Below are positions 1 through 9,141 of a stretch of 64,000 nucleotides of DNA, piece by piece (within the stretch, counting starts at the first letter, position 1; each line of letters opens with the position of its first letter). The notes beneath the pieces were generated by a model that made no database searches, was not told where the DNA came from, and worked only from the letters and a program-made list of their open reading frames with translations. Position numbers and translations under genes: made by a program. Origin of the DNA: Salirhabdus sp. Marseille-P4669 (GTDB taxonomy: Bacteria; Bacillota; Bacilli; Bacillales; Alkalibacillaceae); NCBI RefSeq assembly GCF_900240405.1, contig NZ_OEQK01000001.1, positions 248,001 through 312,000 of the forward strand, given 5' to 3'.

Positions 1-1377
1 GACGTTACACAAATACAAGGCTTTGTTTTCATGGGGTTAAGGATAATGCTTCGCGCTCCATTATTTATTGTGTTTGGTGTTGCTATGGCTTTTTCCATCC
101 ATACTGGTTTAGCAACAATTTTAGCAATTGCTGTACCTACTTCCATTGTGGTCATGCTCTTTATTGTTTCTAAAGGGGTTCTTTATTTTACAAAGGTCCA
201 AGAGAAATTAGATTCGGTTAACTCTGTTATTCAGGAAAATTTAGTAGGAATTCGTCTCATTAAAGCGTTCAATCGTGGAAGCTATGAAGAAGAACGATTT
301 AATAAAGAGAATCAATCCCTACAAGCATTTAATGTGAAAGCCTTACGTTTTATGGAGCTCGCGATGCCAATTATTATGCTAGGTATGAATAGTAGTCTTG
401 TCATCATGTTATGGTTTGGCGCCCTAGAATTGAATGTAGGTGATGCTCAGCCTGGAGAGGTTGTCGCTTTAATAAATTATGGAACGAGAATACTAGGATC
501 CATAGGGATGTTTGCCTTTTTAATGATGAACTTTACGAGAGGACGAGCTTCAGCACATCGGATTGACGAGGTGTTACGAGAGGAAGAAGATGAAGAATGG
601 AGTAGGAAAGATAAGAACAGGCAACCTGTAGAGGGTGCGGTTGATTTTCAGAATGTATCTTTCTACTATGATTCTAGCAGTACTCCTGCCTTGCGAAATG
701 TGACTTTTCATGTCAACCCTGGAGAAACGTTAGGAATTTTAGGGGAAACAGGTTCGGGGAAAAGCTCCTTAATTCAATTAATACCGAGGCTTTTTGAACC
801 GACATCCGGCGAAATATTCATTGATGGAAAGAACATGAAGGATATAGAAATCGATTCTTTACGTTTAGCGATAGGGTTAGTGCCACAAGAAGCACATTTA
901 TTTACAGGTACGATACGAGATAATATTTTGTGGGGAAATGAACGTGCAACGATGGACGACATTATTCAAGCTGCAAAGGCTGCGAATATACATGACTTTA
1001 TTATGACTTTGCCGGAAGCGTATGAAACGAAGATTGGCCAACGGGGTGTTAATTTATCTGGTGGTCAAAAGCAACGACTATCCTTAGCAAGGGCTATTGT
1101 TCGGAGACCAAAGATCCTTTTGCTAGACGATAGCACGAGTGCATTAGATGCGAATACAGAAGCAAGTGTCCTACAAGCTTTGAAACAAATGCGTTCGACA
1201 ACTTTTATTATAGCCCAAAAAATAAGCTCTGTAGCGGATGCGGATAAAATCCTTCTATTAAACCAAGGAAGAGTAGTAGCGAGTGGTTCACATGACGAAC
1301 TTTTAGAACAAAATGCACTCTATCAATCAATCTATTACTCTCAAGTACAAGAGGATGTGCTCCAATATGACGAATAA
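1..1377 (+). CDS. ABC exporter half-transporter, degenerate-site subunit (5' end outside window)
   Basis: This is the C-terminal part of a type IV ABC exporter subunit; the frame is open to base 1, so the true start lies upstream. Visible are the last membrane helices and then a nucleotide-binding domain with Walker A (GETGSGKSS) and signature LSGGQ. Two catalytic positions are altered: Walker B ends DD (LLLDDSTSALD) instead of DE, and the switch histidine is Gln (IIAQKIS). This is the usual pattern of the degenerate-site partner in heterodimeric exporters such as B. subtilis YfiB/YfiC. It overlaps the next gene by 11 bases, so the two are probably translated together. The substrate (a drug or lipid) cannot be read from the sequence. 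Confidence 0.9.
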   Translation, partial: DVTQIQGFVFMGLRIMLRAPLFIVFGVAMAFSIHTGLATILAIAVPTSIVVMLFIVSKGVLYFTKVQEKLDSVNSVIQENLVGIRLIKAFNRGSYEEERFNKENQSLQAFNVKALRFMELAMPIIMLGMNSSLVIMLWFGALELNVGDAQPGEVVALINYGTRILGSIGMFAFLMMNFTRGRASAHRIDEVLREEEDEEWSRKDKNRQPVEGAVDFQNVSFYYDSSSTPALRNVTFHVNPGETLGILGETGSGKSSLIQLIPRLFEPTSGEIFIDGKNMKDIEIDSLRLAIGLVPQEAHLFTGTIRDNILWGNERATMDDIIQAAKAANIHDFIMTLPEAYETKIGQRGVNLSGGQKQRLSLARAIVRRPKILLLDDSTSALDANTEASVLQALKQMRSTTFIIAQKISSVADADKILLLNQGRVVASGSHDELLEQNALYQSIYYSQVQEDVLQYDE

Positions 1378-3190
1378 ACTAGAGGGAAAAACAAATTCAG
1401 CTCCACCAATGAATCGGCATATGCGACCACCAAAGCCTCCAAAAGTAAAAAATATGAAAGCAACACTCAGCCGTATTTGGGGTTATATGGAAAATCAAAA
1501 AATGCTGTTTTTTGCAGTTGTTTCATTCGTTATCATGAGCTCGGTAATGACACTGATCGGACCATATGTTTTAGGGAAAGCGGTAGACCTTTTAATAGAG
1601 GATTTTAATCAATCTGTATTATGGAAAATGCTTGCGTTACTAGTAGGTATTTATATTGTTCAGGCAGTTGCGGAATGGTTTCAAAACTTTTGGATGATAC
1701 AAATAGCACAAAACACAGTCTATTCGATGCGTAAGAAATTGTTTGGACATTTACAACTGCTGCCGATTGCCTTTTTTCAAAAACAACAGCATGGGAATTT
1801 AATGAGTCGATTAACAAATGACATGGAAAACGTTAGTAGGACCTTAAACTCATCTATTATACAAGTTGCAACAAGTGTCATCACACTAACAGGTACACTA
1901 ATCATCATGCTATTGTTAAGCCCATTATTAACAGTTTTAACATTGACTATTGTGCCAGCGATGTTTTTTGGATTGAAGTGGATCACAAACCGTACGGGAG
2001 TATATTTTAAAAAGCAGCAAAGTGACTTAGGAGAAATGAATAGCTTTATTGAAGAAACTCTATCAGGACATAAAATGATCAAAATATATTCGAAAGAAAA
2101 ACAAGTCATTGAGAACTTTCATCACAAGAATGAAGCGTTGCGAGAGTCTGGATATTGGGCGCAAACCTATTCAGGTTTTATTCCTAAACTGATGAATATG
2201 TTAAACAACGTAAGTTTCACGATTATTGTTGGGGTTGGTGGAGTTCTTGCCTTAAGAGACATTATTTCAATAGGAGTTATTGTTACGTTTACTACTTACT
2301 CCAGACAATTCACAAGGCCACTGAATGATTTGGCAAACCAATTCAATACTATTTTGTCTGCTGTTGCTGGTGCAGAACGTGTATTTGCCATTATGGATGA
2401 AGAGAAAGAGCAAGGATCACCGAAAGAAAAACATGTTTCCAATTTGAAAGGGGAAGTCATTTTTAAAAATGTATCCTTTTCATATGATGAAGGTCAGAAT
2501 ACATTACGCAATGTTCACTTTCATGTAGAACCAGGAAAAACTGTTGCATTAGTTGGACCTACAGGTGCTGGAAAAACAACAGTAATTTCCCTGTTATCTC
2601 GGTTTTATGATCCAACGGAAGGAGAAATTCGATTGGATGGCCAAAAGTTAACAGAGATAAGTAGAGAATCGTTGCGCAATCAAATCGGAATTGTTCTTCA
2701 AGACTCTGTTTTGTTTCACGCGACCGTTATGGAAAATATACGGTACGGGAAATTAGAGGCGACGGATGATGAGGTTATACAAGCTGCTAAGGCAGCAAAT
2801 GCCCATGACTTTATAACGAAATTACCTAAGGGCTATGAAACAATATTGCATTCAGATGGACACGGAATTAGCCATGGACAAAGGCAGCTGCTTTCCATCG
2901 CAAGAGCAATGGTAGCGGAGCCTTCCTTATTAATACTAGATGAAGCGACTAGTAGTATTGATACGATTACAGAAATAAAAATCAACGAAGCGCTAGCAAC
3001 ATTAATGGATGGTCGAACAAGTTTTGTAATTGCTCATCGATTAAATACGATTCAAAAAGCGGATCTCATTTTAGTGTTACAGAAAGGTCAAATCATAGAG
3101 CAAGGCGGTCATGAGGAATTGCTTGCTCAGAATGGATTTTATGCAGATTTATTTCATACACAAAGAAGGAAAAAGGATGCCTCGCCATAA
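1367..3190 (+). CDS. ABC exporter half-transporter, catalytic subunit (YfiC-like)
   Basis: This 607-residue subunit has a full six-helix exporter domain followed by an ATPase domain, and is the natural partner of the preceding gene. Walker A is GPTGAGKTT. Walker B is canonical (LLILDEATSS) and the switch His is present (IAHRL), but the signature is ISHGQ instead of LSGGQ. The intact catalytic residues here complement the DD/Gln pair in the first subunit, as expected for one consensus and one degenerate ATP site. The ATG at 1367, behind GAGG, is preferred to the longer frame from 1313, which would start deep inside the upstream gene. A hairpin plus T-run follows at once. Multidrug export is inferred from the family. 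Confidence 0.9.
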   Translation: MTNKLEGKTNSAPPMNRHMRPPKPPKVKNMKATLSRIWGYMENQKMLFFAVVSFVIMSSVMTLIGPYVLGKAVDLLIEDFNQSVLWKMLALLVGIYIVQAVAEWFQNFWMIQIAQNTVYSMRKKLFGHLQLLPIAFFQKQQHGNLMSRLTNDMENVSRTLNSSIIQVATSVITLTGTLIIMLLLSPLLTVLTLTIVPAMFFGLKWITNRTGVYFKKQQSDLGEMNSFIEETLSGHKMIKIYSKEKQVIENFHHKNEALRESGYWAQTYSGFIPKLMNMLNNVSFTIIVGVGGVLALRDIISIGVIVTFTTYSRQFTRPLNDLANQFNTILSAVAGAERVFAIMDEEKEQGSPKEKHVSNLKGEVIFKNVSFSYDEGQNTLRNVHFHVEPGKTVALVGPTGAGKTTVISLLSRFYDPTEGEIRLDGQKLTEISRESLRNQIGIVLQDSVLFHATVMENIRYGKLEATDDEVIQAAKAANAHDFITKLPKGYETILHSDGHGISHGQRQLLSIARAMVAEPSLLILDEATSSIDTITEIKINEALATLMDGRTSFVIAHRLNTIQKADLILVLQKGQIIEQGGHEELLAQNGFYADLFHTQRRKKDASP

Positions 3191-3205
3191 GCATTCTTTT
3201 TTTCT
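3173..3205 (+). terminator. Terminator of the ABC exporter operon
   Basis: An 8-bp stem (AAGGATGC with GCATTCTT, one G-U pair) overlaps the stop codon of the exporter gene and is followed by a T-rich tract. Confidence 0.75.
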
Positions 3206-3518
3206 TTTTCATGAGTTAAAAAAATTAGAAAAGGGGTCTCGTAAACGATTGGTATCCCTTTTCTTGGGAAATAAACTGTTCTTCATTGCCGATATCGATT
3301 TGACGTTATCGTTCGTTACACCTATAATGTTAAACTGTTGTTATTTATTCGGTAGATAGGGTATTAAAAAAATAGGAACGACAGGAAGGTAGGTGTAATT
3401 CATCGACGACGACAATAATAGGTGCTTCATCCGTTTTCGAAAAAGGGCAAGTGGCACTTCAGTTCCGTAATCCTTTCCTCTAATTCATAAACATCAACAG
3501 GATTAAGATGGGGAGGAA
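3206..3518 (+). promoter_or_regulatory. Gene-free region with sigma-A promoter and long 5' leader of the BCCT gene
   Basis: No gene is supported here. A near-consensus promoter is present: TTGACG at 3300-3305, a 17-base spacer and TATAAT at 3323-3328. Transcription would start near 3335, leaving a leader of about 185 bases before the ATG at 3519. I do not recognise a known riboswitch in the leader. The start codon is preceded by GGGGAGG. Confidence 0.7.
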
Positions 3519-5099
3519 ATGAGATTGAAAAAATCACGATTTAAAAATACGGACTGGACTACATTTGCAGTAAGTGGAGGATTTTTACTCCTTTTTGTAA
3601 TTATTTCATTAATTGATATAGATTTAGTTGGGCGATTGGTAAATGAATCGTTCAATTGGTCAGCTACGTTTTTCGGTGCTTATTGGCAGTTGCTTTTATT
3701 TGGTACTTTTGCAATTGGATTGATGTTAGCACTATCCAAATATGGTAGGGTTCGGTTAGGGAAGAAGGATAAACCAGAGAACACCTATTTTAAATGGATT
3801 TCAATGATATTATGTACACTATTAGCTAGTGGTGGTGTATTTTGGGCAGCAGCAGAGCCTTTACAACACTTTTTAACGACTCCGCCATTATTTGCTGATG
3901 ATGCAATGTCCGCAGAAAGAGCCGTAATGCCTGCGTTGGCACAGAGCTTTTTCCATTGGGGCTTCCTTGGATGGGCGAGTTTAGGTACATTAACAACTAT
4001 TGTCCTCATGTATGCACACTATCATAAAGGATATCCACTAAAGCCACGTGCTATTTTATACCCAATTTTTGGAGATAAAATATTTAAGAAAAGTATAATT
4101 GGATCAACCGCAGATATTGTTTCAATCATCGCTGTTGCAGCGGGAACCATGGGACCTATCGGATTTTTAGGTTTGCAAATTGGTTATGGCTTGCATTCTT
4201 TATTTGGTATTCCCAACACGTTAACGATGAGTATTATAATCGTAAGTGTACTAATTGTAATAGCTGCTATTTCTGTAGCTAGTGGTGTTGATAAAGGAAT
4301 TCAATTCCTTAGTCGATTAAATGTTGGAATGGTTGTAGGTTTAGGAATCATTATGTTAATAATTGGTCCAACAATGTTCTTAATTGATTCCTTTATTGGC
4401 GCAGAAGCATTTCATTTACAAAATATGATTGAAATGTCTTTATATCGAGGGGATGAAGGCTGGTTAAGCTATTGGACAATATTCTTCTGGGGCTGGTTTT
4501 TAGGCTATGGTCCTATGTTGGCAATCTTTATTAGTAAAATATCAAGAGGGCGCACGATTCGGGAGCTAATCGTAGCTGTTTCTATTATCGCACCTTTAGT
4601 AAGTAACTTCTGGTTTACCATTGTAGGTGGTACAGGATTATCAAAAGAAATTGGCAATCCTGGCTCAATCTCGGGCCCGTTTGAAGAGGGTGGTATGCCG
4701 GCTGCTGTCATGGCAATCATGGATCAGCTTCCTATGGGGTTATTATTAAGCTTAGGATTCCTGCTTGTAACATTAGTTTTTGTTGCAACAACGGTCGACT
4801 CCATTTCCTATACAGTAGCGGTAACGCTTCAAGGCACAGATAATCCGAATCGATGGATGAGAGTGTTTTGGGTTATTCTTTTCGGTATTCTTTCCATTGT
4901 TTTATTAACAGTTGGGGAAGGAAGTATTCAGGCGCTACAAAACTTCATTGTAGTTACTGCTGTTCCCGTGTCAATCTTGTTATTACCACCACTATGGATT
5001 GCGCCGAAAATAGCGAAGCAGCTCGCTTATGAACAAAAGGTTTATGGAGTAAATACAGCTGGTGAAAGGAAAGACGATTCCAAAAAGGCGGCAAGTTAA
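3519..5099 (+). CDS. BCCT-family osmolyte transporter
   Basis: A 526-residue, roughly 12-helix membrane transporter of the betaine/choline/carnitine family (OpuD, BetL, BetP). Family marks are the AAEPLQHF segment and the aromatic helix-8 block YWTIFFWGWFLGYGP followed by SKISRGRTIREL. Members import compatible solutes with Na+ or H+ and protect against osmotic stress; the exact substrate is not readable. The start at 3519 sits behind a strong GGGGAGG. It is a single-gene unit, bounded by the promoter region upstream and a strong terminator downstream. The long leader suggests extra control at the mRNA level. Confidence 0.93.
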   Translation: MRLKKSRFKNTDWTTFAVSGGFLLLFVIISLIDIDLVGRLVNESFNWSATFFGAYWQLLLFGTFAIGLMLALSKYGRVRLGKKDKPENTYFKWISMILCTLLASGGVFWAAAEPLQHFLTTPPLFADDAMSAERAVMPALAQSFFHWGFLGWASLGTLTTIVLMYAHYHKGYPLKPRAILYPIFGDKIFKKSIIGSTADIVSIIAVAAGTMGPIGFLGLQIGYGLHSLFGIPNTLTMSIIIVSVLIVIAAISVASGVDKGIQFLSRLNVGMVVGLGIIMLIIGPTMFLIDSFIGAEAFHLQNMIEMSLYRGDEGWLSYWTIFFWGWFLGYGPMLAIFISKISRGRTIRELIVAVSIIAPLVSNFWFTIVGGTGLSKEIGNPGSISGPFEEGGMPAAVMAIMDQLPMGLLLSLGFLLVTLVFVATTVDSISYTVAVTLQGTDNPNRWMRVFWVILFGILSIVLLTVGEGSIQALQNFIVVTAVPVSILLLPPLWIAPKIAKQLAYEQKVYGVNTAGERKDDSKKAAS

Positions 5100-5129
5100 G
5101 GTTTTTTAAAAGCATCTTATAGAAATGAT

Positions 5130-5183
5130 AACCAAACGATGTACGACATTCTGAACAAGAATTCGTATTCGTTTGGTTTTTTT
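5130..5183 (+). terminator. Terminator of the BCCT gene
   Basis: ACCAAACGA pairs with TCGTTTGGT across a long loop, followed by a T-run. Confidence 0.8.
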
Positions 5184-5263
5184 CTAGTAAAAAAACTTTT
5201 GTGCATAATTTTACAAAATATAAGGATACTAATTAGGAATAAATGATGAAAGGAGTGTATGTA

Positions 5264-5599
5264 ATGAAAAGACTGTTGTTAGTAACTTTAACCGTTTCCT
5301 TTAGTCTGGCGTTCATGACAGCCGGTCACTTATTTGCGGAAGATGAGGGACAGGTTCATAAGCCGAATCAAGATGTAGAGCTTAATGACGACCAAATGAA
5401 GGAAATGGAAGATCTACATAATGAGCTTTTTGAAGTTCATAAAAAAATACTTAATAAGTACGGGGAATATGGTGTTCTAACCGATGAGCAAGTGGAAAAT
5501 AAAATAGAACACATGGAAAAATACCAAGAAAAATTGAAGGAAAATGGTTACATTCCCGATTGGCACCATAAAAAAGATAAAATGAGAGAAGAAGAGTAA
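5264..5599 (+). CDS. Secreted YckD-like (DUF2680) protein
   Basis: A 111-residue exported protein. It has a Lys/Arg n-region, a hydrophobic stretch (LLLVTLTVSFSLAFMTAG) and a probable cleavage near LFA-ED. The mature part is short, charged and helical, and matches my memory of the DUF2680/YckD family (DLHNELFEVHKKILNKYGEYGVLTDEQ-type helix, LKENGYIP, then a His-rich end). The function of this family is not established. The ATG at 5264 lies 8 bases after AGGAG; the earlier ATG at 5243 would put that ribosome site inside the gene. A terminator follows. Confidence 0.8.
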   Translation: MKRLLLVTLTVSFSLAFMTAGHLFAEDEGQVHKPNQDVELNDDQMKEMEDLHNELFEVHKKILNKYGEYGVLTDEQVENKIEHMEKYQEKLKENGYIPDWHHKKDKMREEE

Positions 5600-5604
5600 A
5601 GCGA

Positions 5605-5641
5605 AAGAGAGGACGGATATTATTCAGTCCTCTCTTTTTAT
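5605..5641 (+). terminator. Terminator of the YckD-like gene
   Basis: AAGAGAGGAC pairs with GTCCTCTCTT (10 bp), followed by T's. Confidence 0.85.
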
Positions 5642-5730
5642 ACGCACTCTAATTTGGGTAAGGATAGCATAAAAATCCAATGTACTTTCATCAAAAGCGC
5701 CTAACTCTCATTTGGAAACACGCTTATGTA

Positions 5731-5910
5731 TTAATGCTCTTCTAACTTTTGTACAGGCACATCCTCTTCATGAGTTGGTTCATCTAATGGATAAATTCTC
5801 GCCATATTGCTTTGCTCATCAACGTGCTGAATGTAAATGGGCTTACCATTATAGGTAACATGTATCATTTCACCAGAATCCACTATCTCCTGAGCTCGTT
5901 GCCTGTTCAA
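5731..5910 (-). CDS. sspH: H-type small acid-soluble spore protein
   Basis: A 59-residue protein matching the SspH family in length and in sequence (QRAQEIVDS near the N-terminus, VTYNGKPIYIQHVDE, ARIYPLDEP, ending LEEH). SspH is a minor small acid-soluble protein of the spore core, made in the forespore. The start is a TTG at 5910, 7-8 bases after GGAGGT; longer frames run through that ribosome site. It lies alone between converging units. Forespore (sigma-G) control is expected from the family, but I did not resolve a promoter. Confidence 0.93.
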   Translation of the reverse strand: MNRQRAQEIVDSGEMIHVTYNGKPIYIQHVDEQSNMARIYPLDEPTHEEDVPVQKLEEH

Positions 5911-5989
5911 TTTTACACCTCCTTTTTCGGATGGCCACATTCTTTATCTTTCCAAAGTATTGTTAAATAATTCCCTTTTTTGAAACAAA

Positions 5990-6027
5990 ATAAAAAAGAT
6001 CGCACCATTAAAATCGATACGATCTTT
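5990..6027 (-). terminator. Terminator of the MFS transporter gene
   Basis: On the minus strand AAAGATCG pairs with CGATCTTT and is followed by a T-run. Confidence 0.8.
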
Positions 6028-6035
6028 GTGTAACG

Positions 6036-7277
6036 CTAATTTAGTTGAGCCCTTGTTTTCGGTTGAAGCTGCCTCGTTAAGAAAAGGCTTATTCCACTTA
6101 TGAATAATAGTCCACTTGTAAAAAAGAAAACGGATGAGATTCCGTACAAACCTGAAATGAATCCACCTAAGGCAGGACCGATGATGTTTCCTAAAAAGCG
6201 AAGACTCGTGCTGTATCCAAGAACTTCCCCTTGAATGGAAACAGGAGCTTCTTGTCTTACATAAGCTGTACGAACTGGGATGATTCCTCCTAAAGTAACT
6301 CCAAGTAAAAACCTTAGTATGACGAGTTGCCATATATCGGTGACAAATGCCCCCGGAAAATAAACGATTGCCGAAGCAAATAATAGAAATATAATAATTT
6401 TTTCATACCCATATTTATCGGCAATAGAGCCCCATTTTTTCGCCATAAGTAAGTTTCCTAGACCAGTTATCGAAAAAGCAATTCCAGAAAAGAATGCTAG
6501 ATTAATAGGTCCATGAAGCTCTGCAACATAAAGAGACAATATAGGTTGAATACTAAAATGGGCAATTTGCACGAACATCGAGATGATCATCGTTGCGAGT
6601 AGCATAGGATGTCTTACGATTAATAAAATAACTTCCTTGCTTGAATAGTTTCGTTGTGTTGTTTCATTAGTTGATTCTTCTAGTTTATATTCCTTTAAAC
6701 CAAAGATGACAAACAATCCAGCAATAACTAATGTGATAGAGGTTATATGAAAGGTTGTGGAAAAACCAACCGAGTCAGCTAGCATACCTCCAAGCATAGG
6801 CCCCATTAAACTTCCGGTAACATTTCCGGTTTGCAAAGTTCCGAGCACACGACCTGCCATATGCTTTGGTGTTTGCGTGGAAATTAACGCCTGAGAAGTA
6901 GAGATAAATCCGGTGAAAATTCCCATGAAAAATCGTAAAATAAATAAGGCCATAACAGAATTTACCGATCCCATTAAAAAAACACTAACACTTAAACCAA
7001 TAGCGGCTGCGATTAAAAAAGGTTTCCGACCATACTTATCTCCGAACCTTCCCCATATTGGTGATGCAATAAAAGCTGTAACAAATGTAATGGCAAATAC
7101 CCAACCAGACCAATTCTGTACATAAGCTTTTGAATAATCTCCAAACGACTCAATGTAAAGAGATAGAAACGGAATTACCATTGTCATGCTACCTGCTATA
7201 AAGAAATTAGCAAACCACATAATCGCTAAGTTGCGTTTTGCTAATTTCACCTGTTTATCTGATTCTTCGATGACCAA
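6036..7277 (-). CDS. Major facilitator superfamily efflux transporter
   Basis: A 413-residue, 12-helix MFS protein. Loop 2-3 carries the GRFGDKYGRKP motif, and helix 5 has the antiporter-type GPMLGGMLAD block (motif C), typical of drug:H+ antiporters. It resembles multidrug pumps of the YitG/YttB kind in Bacillus, but the substrate cannot be told. The frame begins at TTG 7277; a GAAGG lies only 2-3 bases before it, so the exact start is uncertain. It is divergent from the cysteine-synthase-like gene across a 167-base promoter region. Confidence 0.85.
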   Translation of the reverse strand: MVIEESDKQVKLAKRNLAIMWFANFFIAGSMTMVIPFLSLYIESFGDYSKAYVQNWSGWVFAITFVTAFIASPIWGRFGDKYGRKPFLIAAAIGLSVSVFLMGSVNSVMALFILRFFMGIFTGFISTSQALISTQTPKHMAGRVLGTLQTGNVTGSLMGPMLGGMLADSVGFSTTFHITSITLVIAGLFVIFGLKEYKLEESTNETTQRNYSSKEVILLIVRHPMLLATMIISMFVQIAHFSIQPILSLYVAELHGPINLAFFSGIAFSITGLGNLLMAKKWGSIADKYGYEKIIIFLLFASAIVYFPGAFVTDIWQLVILRFLLGVTLGGIIPVRTAYVRQEAPVSIQGEVLGYSTSLRFLGNIIGPALGGFISGLYGISSVFFFTSGLLFISGISLFLTRQLQPKTRAQLN

Positions 7278-7444
7278 AACCTTCTTTCTTTTATTTCGTG
7301 TTCCTAAATATATATAATAGCGAACTTTTCGAAAAAATCCAAAAGAATGATTTACATAAATGGTTTGACGAGGAATACAGGTATGGATATGTTAGGATAA
7401 TCTTTGGAATTGTATATATTGAGGAATGAAAAGAAGGATGTGTA

Positions 7445-8377
7445 ATGATGAGAGTAGTGAATAATGTGGCGGATTTAATTGGGGAGACGCCTTTAGTAAA
7501 GCTAAATAAGATAAGTCCGAAAGATGGGGCAACGGTTTACGTAAAGCTGGAAATGTTTAACCCTAGTGGTAGTGTGAAGGATCGTGCGGCTTTTAATATG
7601 ATAGTAGAAGCAGAGAAACAAGGGCATATCAAGCCGGGGGATACCATTATTGAACCGACAAGTGGAAATACAGGTATTGGGCTTGCCATGAATGCAGCTG
7701 CAAGGGGATATAAAGCGATTTTTGTTATGCCAGATAATGCCACAAAAGAAAGAATAAGACTGATGCAAGCTTATGGGGCGAAGATTGTCTTAACTCCAAG
7801 TAGTGAAAGAATGCCTGGTGCAATCAAAAAGGCAAATGAAATAGCGCGGGGGATTCCGAATAGCTTTATTCCAATGCAATTTGAAAATGCAGCTAACCCT
7901 GATGCCCATCGTGGTACAACAGCCCTTGAAATAAAAAAGGCGATGGATAGTATTAATAAAAGCTTATCGGCTTTTGTTGCGACTGCAGGAACCGGTGGAA
8001 CGATTACGGGAACAGGGGAAGAGCTAAAAATGCTGTATCCGAATTTAACCGTTCATGTTGTAGAGCCATTTGGATCACCAGTTCTTTCTGGTGGAGAAGC
8101 CGGAAAACATAAATTAGTCGGAACAAGCCCTGGATTTATTCCAAGTATTTTGAATCAAGATGTATATGATGAAATTATTCAAATACAAGATGAACAAGCA
8201 TATGACATTACTCGGAAACTGGCGAGGGAAGAAGGGATTTTAGTAGGACCATCTGCCGGAGCATCTTGTTATGCAGCGATACAAGTTGCCAAACGTTTAT
8301 CAAATGAAGATGTAATTGTGGCGATTGCACCAGATACTGGCGAACGATATTTATCAGGAGACTTATTTGACTTTTGA
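7445..8377 (+). CDS. Cysteine-synthase-family PLP enzyme (CysK/YtkP-like)
   Basis: A 310-residue fold-type II PLP enzyme. The PLP lysine lies in NPSGSVKDR (about residue 45), the substrate loop is PTSGNTGIG and the phosphate loop is GTGGTITG. The family condenses O-acetylserine with sulfide to make cysteine. NPSGSVKDR and the C-terminal half look closer to the YtkP branch than to housekeeping CysK, so the acceptor or donor may differ. Two in-frame ATGs (7445, 7448) follow AAGGATG; either may be used. The gene stands alone, with a clear terminator 65 bases downstream. Confidence 0.9.
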   Translation: MMRVVNNVADLIGETPLVKLNKISPKDGATVYVKLEMFNPSGSVKDRAAFNMIVEAEKQGHIKPGDTIIEPTSGNTGIGLAMNAAARGYKAIFVMPDNATKERIRLMQAYGAKIVLTPSSERMPGAIKKANEIARGIPNSFIPMQFENAANPDAHRGTTALEIKKAMDSINKSLSAFVATAGTGGTITGTGEELKMLYPNLTVHVVEPFGSPVLSGGEAGKHKLVGTSPGFIPSILNQDVYDEIIQIQDEQAYDITRKLAREEGILVGPSAGASCYAAIQVAKRLSNEDVIVAIAPDTGERYLSGDLFDF

Positions 8378-8442
8378 TTAGAATGCAGATTGTTGATAGT
8401 AGAATAACGGCATGGATCCAATGCTTTGCAGATATTCCATTA

Positions 8443-8471
8443 AAGATGCGTATAGGACGCATCTTTTTTTG
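8443..8471 (+). terminator. Terminator of the cysteine-synthase-like gene
   Basis: AAGATGCGT pairs with ACGCATCTT (9 bp, 5-base loop), followed by T7. Confidence 0.9.
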
Positions 8472-8601
8472 CTTACGGTTGATAAGGTTTCAACACGTTA
8501 TCGACGTGTTCCAAGCAAACCTTGGATAAATGGAGTGGTTTCAGTAGAAATTAAAGGATAGAGTAACCGAATTGTACAAACCTTTGAAAGGAGGGGATTC
8601 T

Positions 8602-9096
8602 ATGTTAAAAAAGCTATTTGGAAAACAACATAAGCCAACAGAAGAAATCATATATGCTGTAGTTGATGGCAAATTAGTAAACATAGAGCAAGTTCCAGAC
8701 CCAACCTTCTCACAGAAAATGATGGGAGATGGAGTTGCTATTATTCCTGTTAATGGGAATGTAGTGTCTCCAGTGGACGGTGAGGTTTTGCAAGTATTTC
8801 CGACGAAGCATGCAGTTGGTTTAAAAGGAAAAACTGGAGTCGAAATATTGATACACATAGGGTTGGAAACAGTAGGAATGCAAGGGGAAGGCTTTGAAGC
8901 ACATGTTCAACAAGGATCAAAAGTAAAGGTAGGAGATCCACTTGTTACATTTGATTTAGCGTTAGTGAAGGAAAAAGCGAACGACAGTATTACTCCTATT
9001 GTAATTACAAACAATGATCTTGTCGACGTAACAGTGGAAACGGAAAAGGATGTACAAGGTGGTCGTACAGAAATAATGAGTATAAAAGTAAAGTAA
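8602..9096 (+). CDS. PTS glucose-type EIIA component
   Basis: A 164-residue single-domain EIIA of the glucose family (PTS_EIIA_1). The fold core is VVSPVDGEVLQVFPTKHAVGLK and the phosphorylated histidine is H85 in LIHIGLETV, with H70 as its partner. It takes phosphate from HPr and passes it to a IIB domain. The next gene, TreP, is IIBC-only, so this free IIA probably serves it; B. subtilis TreP instead borrows IIA from other systems. The ATG at 8602 follows AAAGGAGGGG; the longer frame from 8572 crosses that site. It is first in a likely IIA-treP-treA operon. Confidence 0.92.
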   Translation: MLKKLFGKQHKPTEEIIYAVVDGKLVNIEQVPDPTFSQKMMGDGVAIIPVNGNVVSPVDGEVLQVFPTKHAVGLKGKTGVEILIHIGLETVGMQGEGFEAHVQQGSKVKVGDPLVTFDLALVKEKANDSITPIVITNNDLVDVTVETEKDVQGGRTEIMSIKVK

Positions 9097-9141
9097 CCTG
9101 TTTTAGTAACCTCAAATTTTTTAGAGGGAGGTAAGCAGTTT

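Noticed and set aside
3111-3359. 82-codon ORF after the ABC exporter
   Set aside because: It overlaps the end of the exporter gene and the terminator, and has no ribosome site or recognisable product.
3335-3518. ydaO/c-di-AMP riboswitch in the BCCT leader
   Set aside because: The conserved cores of that class are not visible to me.
5944-6333. 129-codon minus-strand ORF overlapping the MFS gene end
   Set aside because: It is another frame of the MFS gene, with no family features.
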